Assembly (NCBI GenBank): GCA_021776525.1
Contig: JAJFFT010000004.1
Coordinates: 780,499 to 844,498 of the forward strand
From: Robiginitomaculum sp.
GTDB taxonomy: Bacteria; Pseudomonadota; Alphaproteobacteria; Caulobacterales; Maricaulaceae
Length of the DNA: 64,000 nucleotides
Reading direction: 5' to 3'
In this document: positions 43,335 to 52,191 of the stretch, one piece after another
Layout: every line of letters starts with the position of its first letter
Numbering within the stretch: the first letter of the stretch is position 1
Position numbers and translations under genes: made by a program
Notes under the pieces: model-generated
Told to the model about the DNA's origin: nothing
Databases searched by the model: none
What the model saw: only the letters and a program-made list of their open reading frames with translations

Positions 43335-44345
43335 ATGGCAAACAGCTCTCGAAAAACATCGTCTGCTAAGGCGCAAACGTCTGGCAAGACCAATAAAGCG
43401 GAAATGCTGGACTACTATCAGCAGATGTTGCTGATCCGGCGTTTTGAAGAAAAAGCCGGGCAATTGTATGGCATGGGGCTGATTGCCGGGTTTTGCCATC
43501 TCTATATCGGCCAGGAAGCCGTGGTGACGGGCATGAAAGCCGCCATTATTGATGGTGACCAGATGATCACGGGCTATCGCGACCACGGCCATATGTTGGC
43601 TTTGGGCATGGATGCTGCCGGGGTTATGGCCGAGCTGACCGGGCGTGTTGGCGGTTATTCAGGGGGCAAAGGCGGCAGCATGCACATGTTTTCCGTCGAG
43701 AAGAACTTTTACGGAGGGCACGGTATTGTCGGGGCGCAGGTGCCTCTGGGCACGGGGTTGGCCTTTGCTGATCAATACAAGGAAAACGGCAATGTCAGCC
43801 TGACCTTCTTTGGCGATGGTGCCGCCAATCAGGGCCAGGTCTATGAAAGTTTTAACATGGCCAAGCTGTGGGACCTGCCGGTGGTGTTTGTTATTGAAAA
43901 CAATCAATACGCCATGGGCACCTCGATAGAGCGCTCCTCATCGGAAACCCATTTATACAAGCGCGGGGCCAGCTTTGGCATCCCTGGCGAAGAAGTGGAC
44001 GGCATGGATGTGTTGGCGGTGCGCGATGCCGGTCTGCGCGCCGTAAAACGCGCCCGCGATGGCAAGGGGCCGACCATTCTTGAAATGAAAACCTATCGTT
44101 ATCGGGGCCATTCGATGTCTGACCCAGCGAAATACCGGACCCGCGAAGAAGTCAATGAAGTACGCCAGCACCATGACCCGATTGATCATGCAAAGGCGCG
44201 AATTTTGGACGAAAAATGGGCTGATGAAGCCGACTTGAAGGCCATCGACAAAGAAGTGCGCGCCATCGTTGCGGCCGCCGCAGACTTTGCTCAGGATAGC
44301 CCGCAACCAGATCCCAGTGCGCTGCTGACAGATATTTTAGCCTGA
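43335..44345 (+). CDS. pdhA: Pyruvate dehydrogenase E1 component, alpha subunit
   Basis: 336 residues. LIRRFEEKAGQLYGMGLIAGFCHLYIGQEA near 31-60 begins the fold; the thiamine diphosphate site is GDGAANQGQ near 158 to ENNQYAMGTS near 185 and the phosphorylation-loop-like YRYRGHSMSDPAKYR near 252-266 closes it. E1 alpha and beta together decarboxylate pyruvate and load the acetyl group on the lipoyl arm of E2. Here the beta gene is separated from it by two unrelated small genes. There is no clear ribosome site before the ATG. Confidence 0.96.
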   Translation: MANSSRKTSSAKAQTSGKTNKAEMLDYYQQMLLIRRFEEKAGQLYGMGLIAGFCHLYIGQEAVVTGMKAAIIDGDQMITGYRDHGHMLALGMDAAGVMAELTGRVGGYSGGKGGSMHMFSVEKNFYGGHGIVGAQVPLGTGLAFADQYKENGNVSLTFFGDGAANQGQVYESFNMAKLWDLPVVFVIENNQYAMGTSIERSSSETHLYKRGASFGIPGEEVDGMDVLAVRDAGLRAVKRARDGKGPTILEMKTYRYRGHSMSDPAKYRTREEVNEVRQHHDPIDHAKARILDEKWADEADLKAIDKEVRAIVAAAADFAQDSPQPDPSALLTDILA

Positions 44346-44352
44346 GGATGTC

Positions 44353-44850
44353 ATGATGGACCAGTTTCACCTCGCCCAGATCAATATTGCCCGGATGATG
44401 TTTGCCCCCGAGGCAAGCGAAATGAAGGGCTTTTACGGGGCATTGGACAAGGTCAACGCCCTGGCCGATCGGGCCGACGGCTTTGTATGGCGTCTTCAAG
44501 GTGATGGCGGCGATGCGACGGACTTTCGGTTTGATGGGGTGGGCGCCGAGGATTTGCTGATCAATATGTCAGTCTGGCAGAGCGTCGAAAGCCTGAGGGC
44601 TTATATTTACCAGACTGTACACGCCAACATTATGGCCCGGCGCGAAAAGTGGTTCGCGCATATGGACAAGCCTAATTTGGCGCTGTGGTGGGTTAAGGCG
44701 GGGCATATACCCACCCTGGCCGAGGCACAAAACGCCTTGCGATTATTGGAAATAAACGGGCCCACCGCCGCGGCCTTCACCTTTGATTGTATCTTTGACG
44801 ATCAAGGCCAACGTTTAACGCTGCCGCCCATCCAGAAGCTGTGTGCATAA
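44353..44850 (+). CDS. DUF3291 protein
   Basis: 165 residues; start at 44353 or the adjacent ATG 44356. FHLAQINIARMMFAPEASEMKGFYGALDKVNALADRADGFVWRLQ, then LLINMSVWQSVESLRAYIY.TVHANIMARREKWF, is the pattern of DUF3291, a dimeric ferredoxin-like fold related to antibiotic-biosynthesis monooxygenases. Function unknown. It begins seven bases after pdhA and so is co-transcribed with it, lying between the two E1 subunits. Confidence 0.85.
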   Translation: MMDQFHLAQINIARMMFAPEASEMKGFYGALDKVNALADRADGFVWRLQGDGGDATDFRFDGVGAEDLLINMSVWQSVESLRAYIYQTVHANIMARREKWFAHMDKPNLALWWVKAGHIPTLAEAQNALRLLEINGPTAAAFTFDCIFDDQGQRLTLPPIQKLCA

Positions 44851-44860
44851 GGTTATGACC

Positions 44861-45268
44861 ATGACGATGAACCCCAAAGCAAGATTAACCCGTGCGGGGG
44901 CGCCTTTATGCGCTGTTGCGCTGGCTCTTACGCCAAATATGGCGCTGGCCGGAAAGCTCAGCGGCGAAAAAATCAAGGATGGCGTGACATATAAGGTGAC
45001 GGTTTGCACACGCCCTGAACTGCCAAAAATTAAAGGCAAGACCAAAGAGGGTTATCGCACAACCCATCTGGCCTATGACGCCTATACGGCCGCGCAACAG
45101 GTTTTTGCGGACTGTGTAGAGCGAGAGGCCAGCGAGGATTTGCAAGCCTTGCGGGAAATTGTTTTTGCCGGTGGGCAGGAAGAAATTGCCCGATCTCAGC
45201 GCGATATTGACGCTCTTAAGGCCGATCTGGATGCCTTGAAGGCAGAACTGGAACATAAAACAGAATAA
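44861..45268 (+). CDS. Exported protein of unknown function, C-terminal coiled coil
   Basis: About 135 residues; the start is probably ATG 44861 (AAGG at 44849-44852), with further ATGs at 44855 and 44867. Signal peptide ending near ...LTPNMALA. Then a Cys-bearing region [40 protein letters not shown] and a C-terminal heptad segment (about 100-135, [16 protein letters not shown]) likely to coil. I do not recognise a family. It is the second gene placed between pdhA and pdhB. Confidence 0.65.
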   Translation: MTMNPKARLTRAGAPLCAVALALTPNMALAGKLSGEKIKDGVTYKVTVCTRPELPKIKGKTKEGYRTTHLAYDAYTAAQQVFADCVEREASEDLQALREIVFAGGQEEIARSQRDIDALKADLDALKAELEHKTE

Positions 45269-45318
45269 CCGCGTTGCGCCGATATGGCGCAAATGTTTTT
45301 CGAATGGAATTGAACACG

Positions 45319-46698
45319 ATGCCAACGCAGATCCTTATGCCCGCCCTTTCCCCGACCATGGAAGAGGGCACGCTGGCCAAATGGCTGGTCAGTGAAGGCG
45401 ACACCATTTCGGCCGGTGATGTCATCGCTGAAATCGAAACCGACAAGGCCACCATGGAGGTTGAGGCGGTTGACGAAGGGGTGCTCGCCAAAATCCTGAT
45501 TGCCGGGGGCAGCGAAAATGTCTCGGTCAACACACCGATTGCCATCCTGATCGAAGAGGGTGAGGAGGCCGGTGATTTATCGGCCTTGTCCGCCGTCGAG
45601 CCAGAAACAACCTCAACAGCATCCCCTGATGTTACAGTTGATGCGGCGCCAATTGCCCCTGTGGCCGAGCCTGTTATGCGGGCTTCTGACCCGGCAATCC
45701 CTGATGGCACCGCAATGGTGCCGGTGGTTCTGCGCGACGCGCTGCGCGATGCCATGGCCGAGGAAATGCGGCGCGACGAGCGGGTGTTTTTGATGGGCGA
45801 AGAGGTCGCTCAATATCAGGGTGCCTATAAAGTCAGCCGTGGTTTGCTGGACGAATTTGGCCCAAAACGGGTGATTGATACGCCGATTACTGAATATGGT
45901 TTCGCCGGTCTTGGTGTTGGCGCGGCGTTTGGTGGTTTGAAGCCTATTGTTGAATTTATGACCTTTAACTTTGCGATGCAAGCTATTGATCATATTCTTA
46001 ATTCAGCAGCAAAGACAAGGTATATGTCGGGTGGGCAAATGTCATGTCCCATCGTTTTTCGCGGACCCAATGCAGCGGCCAGCAGGGTGGGCGCACAGCA
46101 CAGCCAGGACTATGCGCCATGGTATGGCCACGTGCCGGGGTTGATCGTAATTGCGCCGTATGATTCCTCTGATGCCAAGGGGCTGTTAAAGGCCGCCATC
46201 CGTGATCCCAACCCGGTGGTGTTCTTAGAGCACGAGCTGATTTACGGTGAAATTTTTGATGTGCCTGACGTCAAGGACTGGGTACTGCCGATTGGCAAGG
46301 CCCGCGTGGCGCGGCAGGGCACGGATGTGACCATTGTCGCCTATTCGCGCATGGTGGGCTACGCATTGGAAGCGGCCGATATTCTGGCCGGCGAAGGTAT
46401 TGACGCCGAAGTGATCGACCTGCGCACTATCCGCCCGCTGGACATGGAAACGGTTCTGGCCTCGGTTCGTAAAACCAATCGTCTGGTCACAGCCGAAGAA
46501 AGCTGGGGCTGTATGGGTGTAGGTGCCGAGATTGCCGCCGCTGTGACCATTGGGGCTTTTGATTACCTTGATGCGCCGCCCGCCCGTGTGCATCAGGCCG
46601 AAGCCCCGCTGGCCTATGCCGGAAATTTGGAGGCGCTGGCTCTGCCGGGCGTTGATGACATTGTCCGGGCTGCCAAAGGGGTGTGTTACGTTGGCTAA
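45319..46698 (+). CDS. pdhB: Pyruvate dehydrogenase E1 component, beta subunit, with N-terminal lipoyl domain
   Basis: 459 residues from the ATG at 45319. Residues 1-80 are a lipoyl domain with the target Lys in [11 protein letters not shown]; it is very close to the lipoyl domain of pdhC. A Pro/Ala-rich linker (about 85-135) leads to the E1 beta core: [75 protein letters not shown], and the transketolase C-domain [21 protein letters not shown]. The fused lipoyl domain is a hallmark of alphaproteobacterial E1 beta. The GFA gene overlaps its end by eight bases. Confidence 0.96.
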   Translation: MPTQILMPALSPTMEEGTLAKWLVSEGDTISAGDVIAEIETDKATMEVEAVDEGVLAKILIAGGSENVSVNTPIAILIEEGEEAGDLSALSAVEPETTSTASPDVTVDAAPIAPVAEPVMRASDPAIPDGTAMVPVVLRDALRDAMAEEMRRDERVFLMGEEVAQYQGAYKVSRGLLDEFGPKRVIDTPITEYGFAGLGVGAAFGGLKPIVEFMTFNFAMQAIDHILNSAAKTRYMSGGQMSCPIVFRGPNAAASRVGAQHSQDYAPWYGHVPGLIVIAPYDSSDAKGLLKAAIRDPNPVVFLEHELIYGEIFDVPDVKDWVLPIGKARVARQGTDVTIVAYSRMVGYALEAADILAGEGIDAEVIDLRTIRPLDMETVLASVRKTNRLVTAEESWGCMGVGAEIAAAVTIGAFDYLDAPPARVHQAEAPLAYAGNLEALALPGVDDIVRAAKGVCYVG

Positions 46699-47089
46699 TG
46701 CCCCGTCTCATATCTGGATTGATGGTGCCTGCCATTGCGGTGCCGTGCGTTTTGCTGCGGCTTTGCCCCGTGAAGCAGTTGCGCAGCAATGCAATTGCTC
46801 GATTTGCGACAAAACTGGCTTTTTGCACCTGATCGTCCCCAAAGACCGCTTTGCGATCCATCAGGGCGAAGATAATTTAACAGAATACCGCTTCAACACA
46901 GGAACGGCGCGCCATTTGTTTTGCAAGACCTGCGGCGTAAAGGGGTTTTACGTGCCCCGATCAAACCCTGATGGCTGGTCGGTCAACCTGAACTGTCTGG
47001 ACCATGACGCATTCACTAAAATTACGATTGAACCCTTCGATGGCCAACACTGGGAAGCCAATGCGCAACGCTTGGCTCACCTTGCCTAG
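46691..47089 (+). CDS. GFA/CENP-V family zinc-binding protein
   Basis: 132 residues from a TTG that overlaps the pdhB stop by eight bases, with AAAGGGG about nine bases upstream. Zinc ligands of the GFA fold are present in order: [20 protein letters not shown] and [12 protein letters not shown]. Family members include glutathione-dependent formaldehyde-activating enzyme and many carbon-sulfur lyase-like proteins of unknown substrate. It is translationally coupled to pdhB and lies nine bases before pdhC. Confidence 0.85.
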   Translation: MANAPSHIWIDGACHCGAVRFAAALPREAVAQQCNCSICDKTGFLHLIVPKDRFAIHQGEDNLTEYRFNTGTARHLFCKTCGVKGFYVPRSNPDGWSVNLNCLDHDAFTKITIEPFDGQHWEANAQRLAHLA

Positions 47090-47098
47090 GAAAACATG

Positions 47099-48400
47099 AT
47101 GCCAATACAAATTCTGATGCCCGCATTATCGCCCACCATGGAAGAAGGAACTTTGGCCAAATGGCTGGTCAAAGAAGGTGATGAAATCAATGCCGGTGAT
47201 GTGATCGCCGAAATTGAAACCGATAAGGCCACCATGGAGGTCGAAGCCGTGGAAGAGGGGGTTTTGGCCAAAATCCTTGTCCCCGGCGGCTCGGAAAATG
47301 TTGCCATCAACACAGTGATCGCGCTTGTTTTGGAAGAGGGCGAGGATGCCTCGGCGCTTGATGGCGCGGATGTTTCTGCGCCTGCGCCTATCCTTCGACA
47401 AGCTCAGGATGAGGCTGAAATTGATAAGCCTCAGCCTACAAAGCAAGTCATAAGCCCCTCTCCCCAAGGAGAGGGAGTTCCTGTACAACCTGCCGCGTCT
47501 TCCCCCTCTCCTGGGGGAGAGGGTCGGGGTGAGGGCGCGCCCCGCATCAAGGCTTCGCCGCTGGCCAAGCGGCTAGCTAAGGAAGCTGGGCTGGACCTTG
47601 CCTCCATCACTGGCACTGGACCAAATGGCCGGATTGTCAAACGCGACATAGAGAACGCACCCTCCAGTGCCGCAGCGCCAGCACCTAGCCAGGCAGCGCC
47701 GCAAGTGCTCGGCGGCTTTGATCTTGTGCCGCTGGACGGTATGCGCAAGGTAATTGCCGCGCGCATGACGGAATCCTTTCGTGATGTGCCGCATTTTCCG
47801 CTCAACATTGATTGTAAGCTGGATGCGCTCTTGAGCGCTCGTAAAGGCATAAACGAAGCGGCCGCCGAAGACGGCATTAAAATCTCGGTCAATGACTTCA
47901 TCATTCGGGCCAGTGCCCTGGCACTCAAAAACGTGCCCGCCGCCAATGCCAGCTATACGCCCGAGGGCTTTAAGTTGTGGCACGATGTGGATATCGCCGT
48001 GGCAGTGGCCATAGAGGGTGGTTTGATCACCCCGGTGGTCAGACAGGCACAAGACAAGGGCCTTGCCGCTATCTCCGCCGAGGTCAAGGATTTGGCGGGC
48101 CGCGCCAAGGCGCGCAAACTGATGCCCGAAGAGTATCAGGGCGGCACGTTTACCATCTCGAACATGGGCATGATGGGTATTAAATCCTTCGCCTCGATCA
48201 TCAACCAACCACAGGCCTGTATCCTCTCTATTGGAGCCGGCGAAAAACGCCCCGTGGTCATTGGCGATGAATTGGGTATTGCTACCATGATGACGGTGAC
48301 GCTGACCTGTGATCACCGGGTGGTTGATGGGGCCATCGGCGCGTCCTTCTTGAAATACTTCAAACGCTATATCGAAAACCCGGCTTTGATGCTGTTATAA
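47099..48400 (+). CDS. pdhC: Dihydrolipoamide acetyltransferase, E2 of pyruvate dehydrogenase
   Basis: About 433 residues; the start is probably ATG 47099 (AGGA at 47088-47091), with another ATG at 47096. One lipoyl domain (1-80, Lys in [11 protein letters not shown]), a linker, the E1/E3-binding domain (about 150-185, [15 protein letters not shown]...GRIVKRDIE) and the catalytic domain (about 205-433) with [27 protein letters not shown] and the active site [13 protein letters not shown]. The linker at about residues 98-146 contains peptides ([27 protein letters not shown]) that are translations of dispersed DNA repeats. E2 forms the core of the complex. Confidence 0.96.
   Translation: MPIQILMPALSPTMEEGTLAKWLVKEGDEINAGDVIAEIETDKATMEVEAVEEGVLAKILVPGGSENVAINTVIALVLEEGEDASALDGADVSAPAPILRQAQDEAEIDKPQPTKQVISPSPQGEGVPVQPAASSPSPGGEGRGEGAPRIKASPLAKRLAKEAGLDLASITGTGPNGRIVKRDIENAPSSAAAPAPSQAAPQVLGGFDLVPLDGMRKVIAARMTESFRDVPHFPLNIDCKLDALLSARKGINEAAAEDGIKISVNDFIIRASALALKNVPAANASYTPEGFKLWHDVDIAVAVAIEGGLITPVVRQAQDKGLAAISAEVKDLAGRAKARKLMPEEYQGGTFTISNMGMMGIKSFASIINQPQACILSIGAGEKRPVVIGDELGIATMMTVTLTCDHRVVDGAIGASFLKYFKRYIENPALMLL
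47389..47440. repeat. Dispersed repeat of the CCTTCGA...CTCAGGATGAGG type, in frame within pdhC
   Basis: CCTTCGACAAGCTCAGGATG then AGG, followed by a CCTCAGCC inverted end at about 47429-47436. Relative of the intergenic element at 18949-19045. It is read in frame as ILRQAQDE in the inter-domain linker. Confidence 0.7.
47455..47535. repeat. Dispersed palindromic repeat, two units, in frame within pdhC
   Basis: Unit one (47456-47475) is CCCTCTCCCC then AAGGAGAGGG; unit two (47502-47535) is CCCCCTCTCC, TGGGGGAGAGGG and CGGGGTGAGGG. Same family as the gap element at 13979-14098. Encoded peptides are SPSPQGEG and [12 protein letters not shown]. Confidence 0.8.
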
Positions 48401-48420
48401 GGTTCTCATAATGTCGATCT

Positions 48421-48434
48421 ATGCAAAATTGCAT
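48421..48434. promoter_or_regulatory. ATGCAA-AA-TTGCAT palindrome upstream of the MarC gene
   Basis: Perfect 6-bp arms with a 2-base centre, 20 bases after the pdhC stop and 74 before the MarC start. Operator-like, or chance. Confidence 0.25.
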
Positions 48435-48508
48435 GCCTGTTCCGCCATGAGTCGTTCTTGCGAATGTCATATTGGCCCTGTATCGGCGCATCAGGATTGG
48501 ATTTTGTA

Positions 48509-49150
48509 ATGGATATGGCCATGTTGGATCTGTTTATCGCGTCTTTTGTTACCCTGTTTGTGGTGATTGATGCCTTGGGCGTTGCGCCTATTTTTGCCAC
48601 GCTGACGGCAGGTTCCAGCGTGTCGCACAGCCGGTCTATGGCTATTCGCGGCACCATTTATGCGGGCGGTTTGTTGCTGGCCTTTGCCTTTGGTGGGGAA
48701 TGGCTGCTTTCGCGCATGGGCGTTAGCCTGGACGCGTTTCGCACCGCTGGCGGGCTTTTGATGTTGCTGATGTCCATCGAAATGCTGTTCGAAAAACGCC
48801 AGGCGCGGCGGGAAACACGCGCCGAAACCATGTTAGAAGATGAAGACGGCCCAGAAGACATTTCTGTCTTTCCGCTGGCTATTCCTCTGCTGGCCGGGCC
48901 GGGCTCCATTGCAGCTATCATGATTTTTATGTCGCAACAGCACGATCACCCGCTGGCACAGCTTGTGGTGGTGGGTGCCACGCTAACCAACCTTATTATT
49001 GCCCTTATTCTTATGCTGATTGCGCCATGGCTTTTGCGGGTGATGGGCCACACCGTGGGAGCGTTGATCACCCGGGTGTTTGGCGTCATTTTGGCGGCGC
49101 TTTCCGTGCAGTTGATCTTTGACGGCATTAAAAACGTGTTTTTTGCCTAA
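48509..49150 (+). CDS. MarC-family membrane protein
   Basis: About 213 residues; start at ATG 48509 or one of the ATGs at 48515 and 48521. Six membrane helices; FVTLFVVIDALGVAPIFATLT, RTAGGLLMLLMSIEMLF, FPLAIPLLAGPGSIAAIMIFM and GVILAALSVQLIFDGI are the MarC family blocks, including a polar loop rich in Glu between helices three and four. Function is not established despite the multiple antibiotic resistance name. It sits between pdhC and lpd. Confidence 0.9.
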   Translation: MDMAMLDLFIASFVTLFVVIDALGVAPIFATLTAGSSVSHSRSMAIRGTIYAGGLLLAFAFGGEWLLSRMGVSLDAFRTAGGLLMLLMSIEMLFEKRQARRETRAETMLEDEDGPEDISVFPLAIPLLAGPGSIAAIMIFMSQQHDHPLAQLVVVGATLTNLIIALILMLIAPWLLRVMGHTVGALITRVFGVILAALSVQLIFDGIKNVFFA

Positions 49151-49160
49151 GGGAAAACCT

Positions 49161-49928
49161 ATGAGTGACCAGCCGCAATACAGAGTTCGGCTTGCCGATC
49201 TGGTCTTTCCGGACCAGACCAATCATCAGGGTGATATGTTTGGCGGCGCGGCTTTGGCGTTTATGGACAAGGTGGCATTTTTGGCCGCTGCCCGTCTGGC
49301 GCGGCGCGGCTTTGTCACCGCCGCGGTCGAGCGTATGGATTTCAAGGCGCCTGTGCTGGTGGGTGAATTGGTTGATCTGGCGGGAGAAGTGCGCAGCGTC
49401 GGTAGAAGCTCGATGAATGTGCGTGTCAGCCTGTGGGCGGAAAACCTGCTGACTGGTGAACGCCGCCTGACCACCCAGGGCGATTTCATCATGGTCGCCA
49501 CGGACCGTAAAACCAACAAAGCGCCACTGCCGCCGGTGCCGGATTACGCCTCTGGGCCAGCAAATGTGACCCGCACGAATGAGTTGGTGTTTCCGGGCGA
49601 TACCGATCATCGTGGGCTATTATTTGGGGGCCGGGCGCTGAATTTGATGGAAAAGGCCGCCTTTGTCGCCGCCAGCCGTCATGCACGATGTTCAGTGGTG
49701 ATGGCCGCCCTCAAGGAAATAAACTTTGCCGCTCAAATTCATGTGGGCGAGATGATTGAAATTTCAGCCCGCGTGGTCAGTGTGGGCCGCACCTCCATGC
49801 GGGTGGCGGTGACCCTGTGTGCCGAGGACTTGCAAACCGGCGCGCGCAGGCAAGCCACAGAGGGTGAATTTATTATGGTTGCCCTTGGCGAAGACGGTCG
49901 GCCTACAGCAGCACCACCTTTGGGATAG
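49161..49928 (+). CDS. Acyl-CoA thioesterase with two tandem hotdog domains
   Basis: 255 residues from the ATG at 49161 (AAGGG upstream). Domain one (about 8-120) has TNHQGDMFGGAALAFMDKVAF, with N21 and D36 at the active-site positions of YciA-type thioesterases; domain two (about 135-250) has TDHRGLLFGGRALNLMEKAAF, where these become D149 and E164. So only the first domain keeps the canonical pair, while the second keeps acidic residues. Cytosolic hydrolysis of acyl-CoA is the likely role. It lies between the MarC gene and lpd in the same strand run. Confidence 0.88.
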   Translation: MSDQPQYRVRLADLVFPDQTNHQGDMFGGAALAFMDKVAFLAAARLARRGFVTAAVERMDFKAPVLVGELVDLAGEVRSVGRSSMNVRVSLWAENLLTGERRLTTQGDFIMVATDRKTNKAPLPPVPDYASGPANVTRTNELVFPGDTDHRGLLFGGRALNLMEKAAFVAASRHARCSVVMAALKEINFAAQIHVGEMIEISARVVSVGRTSMRVAVTLCAEDLQTGARRQATEGEFIMVALGEDGRPTAAPPLG

Positions 49929-49939
49929 GATACATTAAG

Positions 49940-51355
49940 ATGGCTTCACAAGATTATGATATTATTATTGTTGGTGCCGGTCCCGGTGGATATGTTGCGG
50001 CCATACGTGCGGCGCAATTGGGCTTAAAAGCCGCCATTGTTGAGCGTGAACATTTGGGCGGAGTGTGCCTCAATTGGGGGTGTATCCCAACCAAGGCGCT
50101 GTTGCGCTCTGCCGAAGTTTTCGAGCTTATGGAAAATGCAGCCTCTTATGGTCTTAGCTGTACCAAGCCGGATTTTGATTTACCAGCAGTGGTCAAACGC
50201 TCGCGCCAGATCGCTGGCCAACTTTCCGGCGGGGTGAAATATTTGCTCAAAAAGCACAAGGTCACGGTGATTGATGGCACGGCACGGCTGGAAAAAGGCA
50301 CATCTGCACCAAAGGTCATTGTCAAAGACAAGGCCGGCAAGGATAGCACCTATAGCGCCGCTCATGTTATTCTGGCCACCGGCGCGCGGGCGCGCACAAT
50401 TCCAGCGGCAGGTCTTGCCCCGGAAGGCAAGTTTATCTGGACCGCACGCGAGGCCATGACGCCGGATGTGATGCCCAAATCACTATTGGTGATTGGATCG
50501 GGCGCAATCGGTATCGAATTTGCCAGCTTTTATAACGCCCTTGGGGCCGATGTAACCGTGGTCGAGATGATGGACCGGGTATTGCCGGTCGAAGATGCCG
50601 AGATTAGCACCCACGCGCAAAAGGCCTTTGAAAAAGCCGGTATGAAAATCCTCACCTCCGCGCAGGTGGAAAAGGTCACCCCCGGCAAGGGCGCCATCTC
50701 CGCCAGCGTGAAAACCAAGGACGGCAAGGTACAGGAGATTGCAGCAGAGCGCATCATTCTGGCCATTGGTATTGTCGGCAATGTGGAAAATCTGGGGCTA
50801 GAGGCTTTGGGCGTAAAAACCGACCGTACCCATGTGGTGGTGGATGGGTTTTCGCGCACTAATGTGCCCGGGCTGTATGCTATTGGCGATCTGACTGCGC
50901 CGCCATGGCTGGCGCACAAGGCCTCACACGAAGGGGTGATCTGCGTTGAAAAAATTGCCGGCAATAACTCCCACCCACTGGATCACGGCAATATACCAGG
51001 CTGTACCTATTGTCGCCCACAAGTGGCCTCGGTGGGCCTTACCGAAGCGGCTGCTAAGGCCGCCGGGTATAAGGTCAAGGTGGGGCGTTTTCCTTTTATG
51101 GGCAATGGTAAGGCCATCGCGCTGGGCGAGGCCGAGGGCCTGATCAAGACCGTGTTTGACGCCAAAACCGGCGAATTGCTGGGCGCGCATATGATCGGCG
51201 CAGAAGTCACCGAACTGATCCAAGGCTACACCGTCGCCCGTACGCTGGAAACCACCGAAGCCGAGTTGATGGAAACGGTGTTCCCGCATCCGACCTTGTC
51301 GGAAATGATGCATGAAAGCGTGCTCGATGCCTATGGTAAGGTTATTCACACATAG
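49940..51355 (+). CDS. lpd: Dihydrolipoyl dehydrogenase, E3
   Basis: 471 residues. FAD motif IIIVGAGPGGYVAAIRAAQLG, redox disulfide C43/C48 in GGVCLNWGCIPTK, NAD motif LLVIGSGAIGIEFASFYNALGADVTVVE near 187-215, GLYAIGDLTAPPWLAHKA for the flavin, and C-terminal FPHPTLSEMMHESV with the active-site His-Glu. It reoxidises the dihydrolipoyl group of E2. It completes the pdhA-pdhB-pdhC-lpd set. Start follows an 11-base gap after the thioesterase gene. Confidence 0.97.
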   Translation: MASQDYDIIIVGAGPGGYVAAIRAAQLGLKAAIVEREHLGGVCLNWGCIPTKALLRSAEVFELMENAASYGLSCTKPDFDLPAVVKRSRQIAGQLSGGVKYLLKKHKVTVIDGTARLEKGTSAPKVIVKDKAGKDSTYSAAHVILATGARARTIPAAGLAPEGKFIWTAREAMTPDVMPKSLLVIGSGAIGIEFASFYNALGADVTVVEMMDRVLPVEDAEISTHAQKAFEKAGMKILTSAQVEKVTPGKGAISASVKTKDGKVQEIAAERIILAIGIVGNVENLGLEALGVKTDRTHVVVDGFSRTNVPGLYAIGDLTAPPWLAHKASHEGVICVEKIAGNNSHPLDHGNIPGCTYCRPQVASVGLTEAAAKAAGYKVKVGRFPFMGNGKAIALGEAEGLIKTVFDAKTGELLGAHMIGAEVTELIQGYTVARTLETTEAELMETVFPHPTLSEMMHESVLDAYGKVIHT

Positions 51356-51504
51356 GATAGATGGTTATACTTGCATGATCATAAGATCAAACCAAGATTT
51401 AGTTTTTTTGTAATAAAGAAAATTTTAGTATGCCCGATAAAATGGCATATAAGGCGTTATATACAAATTTTCTATACATGTTTAATAGCTAATGTTCGTG
51501 CCGA

Positions 51505-51520
51505 TTCATCATTAATTAAC
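51505..51520 (+). promoter_or_regulatory. Near-match to a CtrA box upstream of the chemotaxis pair
   Basis: TTCA-N7-TTAAC differs from the TTAA-N7-TTAAC consensus at one position; it lies 72 bases before the PAS-protein start in an A+T-rich leader. CtrA commonly controls motility genes in alphaproteobacteria, so it fits the context. Confidence 0.35.
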
Positions 51521-51591
51521 GGTGATAAGTGCTCAATACGGTTGTAATATTTTTATCTAAGATTGATATTCTATTGCACGGGGACATAGAC

Positions 51592-52143
51592 ATGACACGA
51601 AATGTACGACTGACTGGCGTAGAGAAATTTTTCGATGATGATCAGATCATCGTGAGCAAAACAGGCCTCAAGGGGCGCCTAACCTATTGCAATGACATTT
51701 TTCTGAGCATTGCGGGTTATAGCGAAGATGAATGTCTGGGCCAACAACACAGTATGATCCGGCATCCTGATATGCCTCGGTGTATATTCAAACTGCTGTG
51801 GGACACAATTCAGAACGGGCAGGAAATCTTCGCCTATGTTCTCAATCGTTGTAAAAATGGTGACCATTATTGGGTCTATGCCCATGTGACGCCCAGTTTT
51901 GATGTGTCCGGGAACATTATTGGTTATCATTCCAATCGCAGGGTGCCAGACAAGGCCATTCTGAACGAGGTGATCATTCCCCTTTATGCGTCTTTAAAGG
52001 CCGAAGAGGATAACGCCACTGATCGCAAGGTCGGACTGCAAAACTCAACTGAAAAGCTGCTGGATACGTTGAAACGCCAAGGCATTGAATATGACGAATG
52101 GGTTCTGACCCTGGGTCGCCCGCAAAGCAAAATTGCCGCGTAA
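51592..52143 (+). CDS. PAS-domain protein, Aer-like sensor without signalling domain
   Basis: 183 residues from ATG 51592, chosen over 51529 because GGGG at 51580-51583 is well placed. The PAS fold covers about 10-125: DDQIIVSKTGLKGRLTYCNDIFLSIAGYSEDECLGQQHSMIRHPDMPRCIF and NGDHYWVYAHVTPSFDVSGNIIGYHSNRR are typical of the Aer-type redox PAS that binds FAD. A helical tail of about 55 residues follows but there is no membrane helix and no receptor signalling domain; that lies in the next gene. Probably an aerotaxis or redox sensor that works in trans. Confidence 0.85.
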   Translation: MTRNVRLTGVEKFFDDDQIIVSKTGLKGRLTYCNDIFLSIAGYSEDECLGQQHSMIRHPDMPRCIFKLLWDTIQNGQEIFAYVLNRCKNGDHYWVYAHVTPSFDVSGNIIGYHSNRRVPDKAILNEVIIPLYASLKAEEDNATDRKVGLQNSTEKLLDTLKRQGIEYDEWVLTLGRPQSKIAA

Positions 52144-52191
52144 TCATATCGCATTCAACGAACACGCCAGATCACAAAGGGATGCCGTATT

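Noticed and set aside
48041..48060. Second RQAQD peptide in the pdhC catalytic domain (VVRQAQDKG), similar to the repeat-encoded peptide
   Set aside because: The codons differ from the repeat at nearly every third position and the length matches normal E2 proteins (positions where others have other residues), so it is native sequence.
47573..48316. A 247-codon minus-strand open frame inside pdhC
   Set aside because: Antisense to the E2 catalytic domain, which is fully conserved; no motif in the mirror frame.
51376..51409. TGATC-ATAA-GATCA hairpin with a T-run after lpd, possible terminator
   Set aside because: The stem is only 5 bp and the T-run starts 13 bases away, so the fit to an intrinsic terminator is poor.
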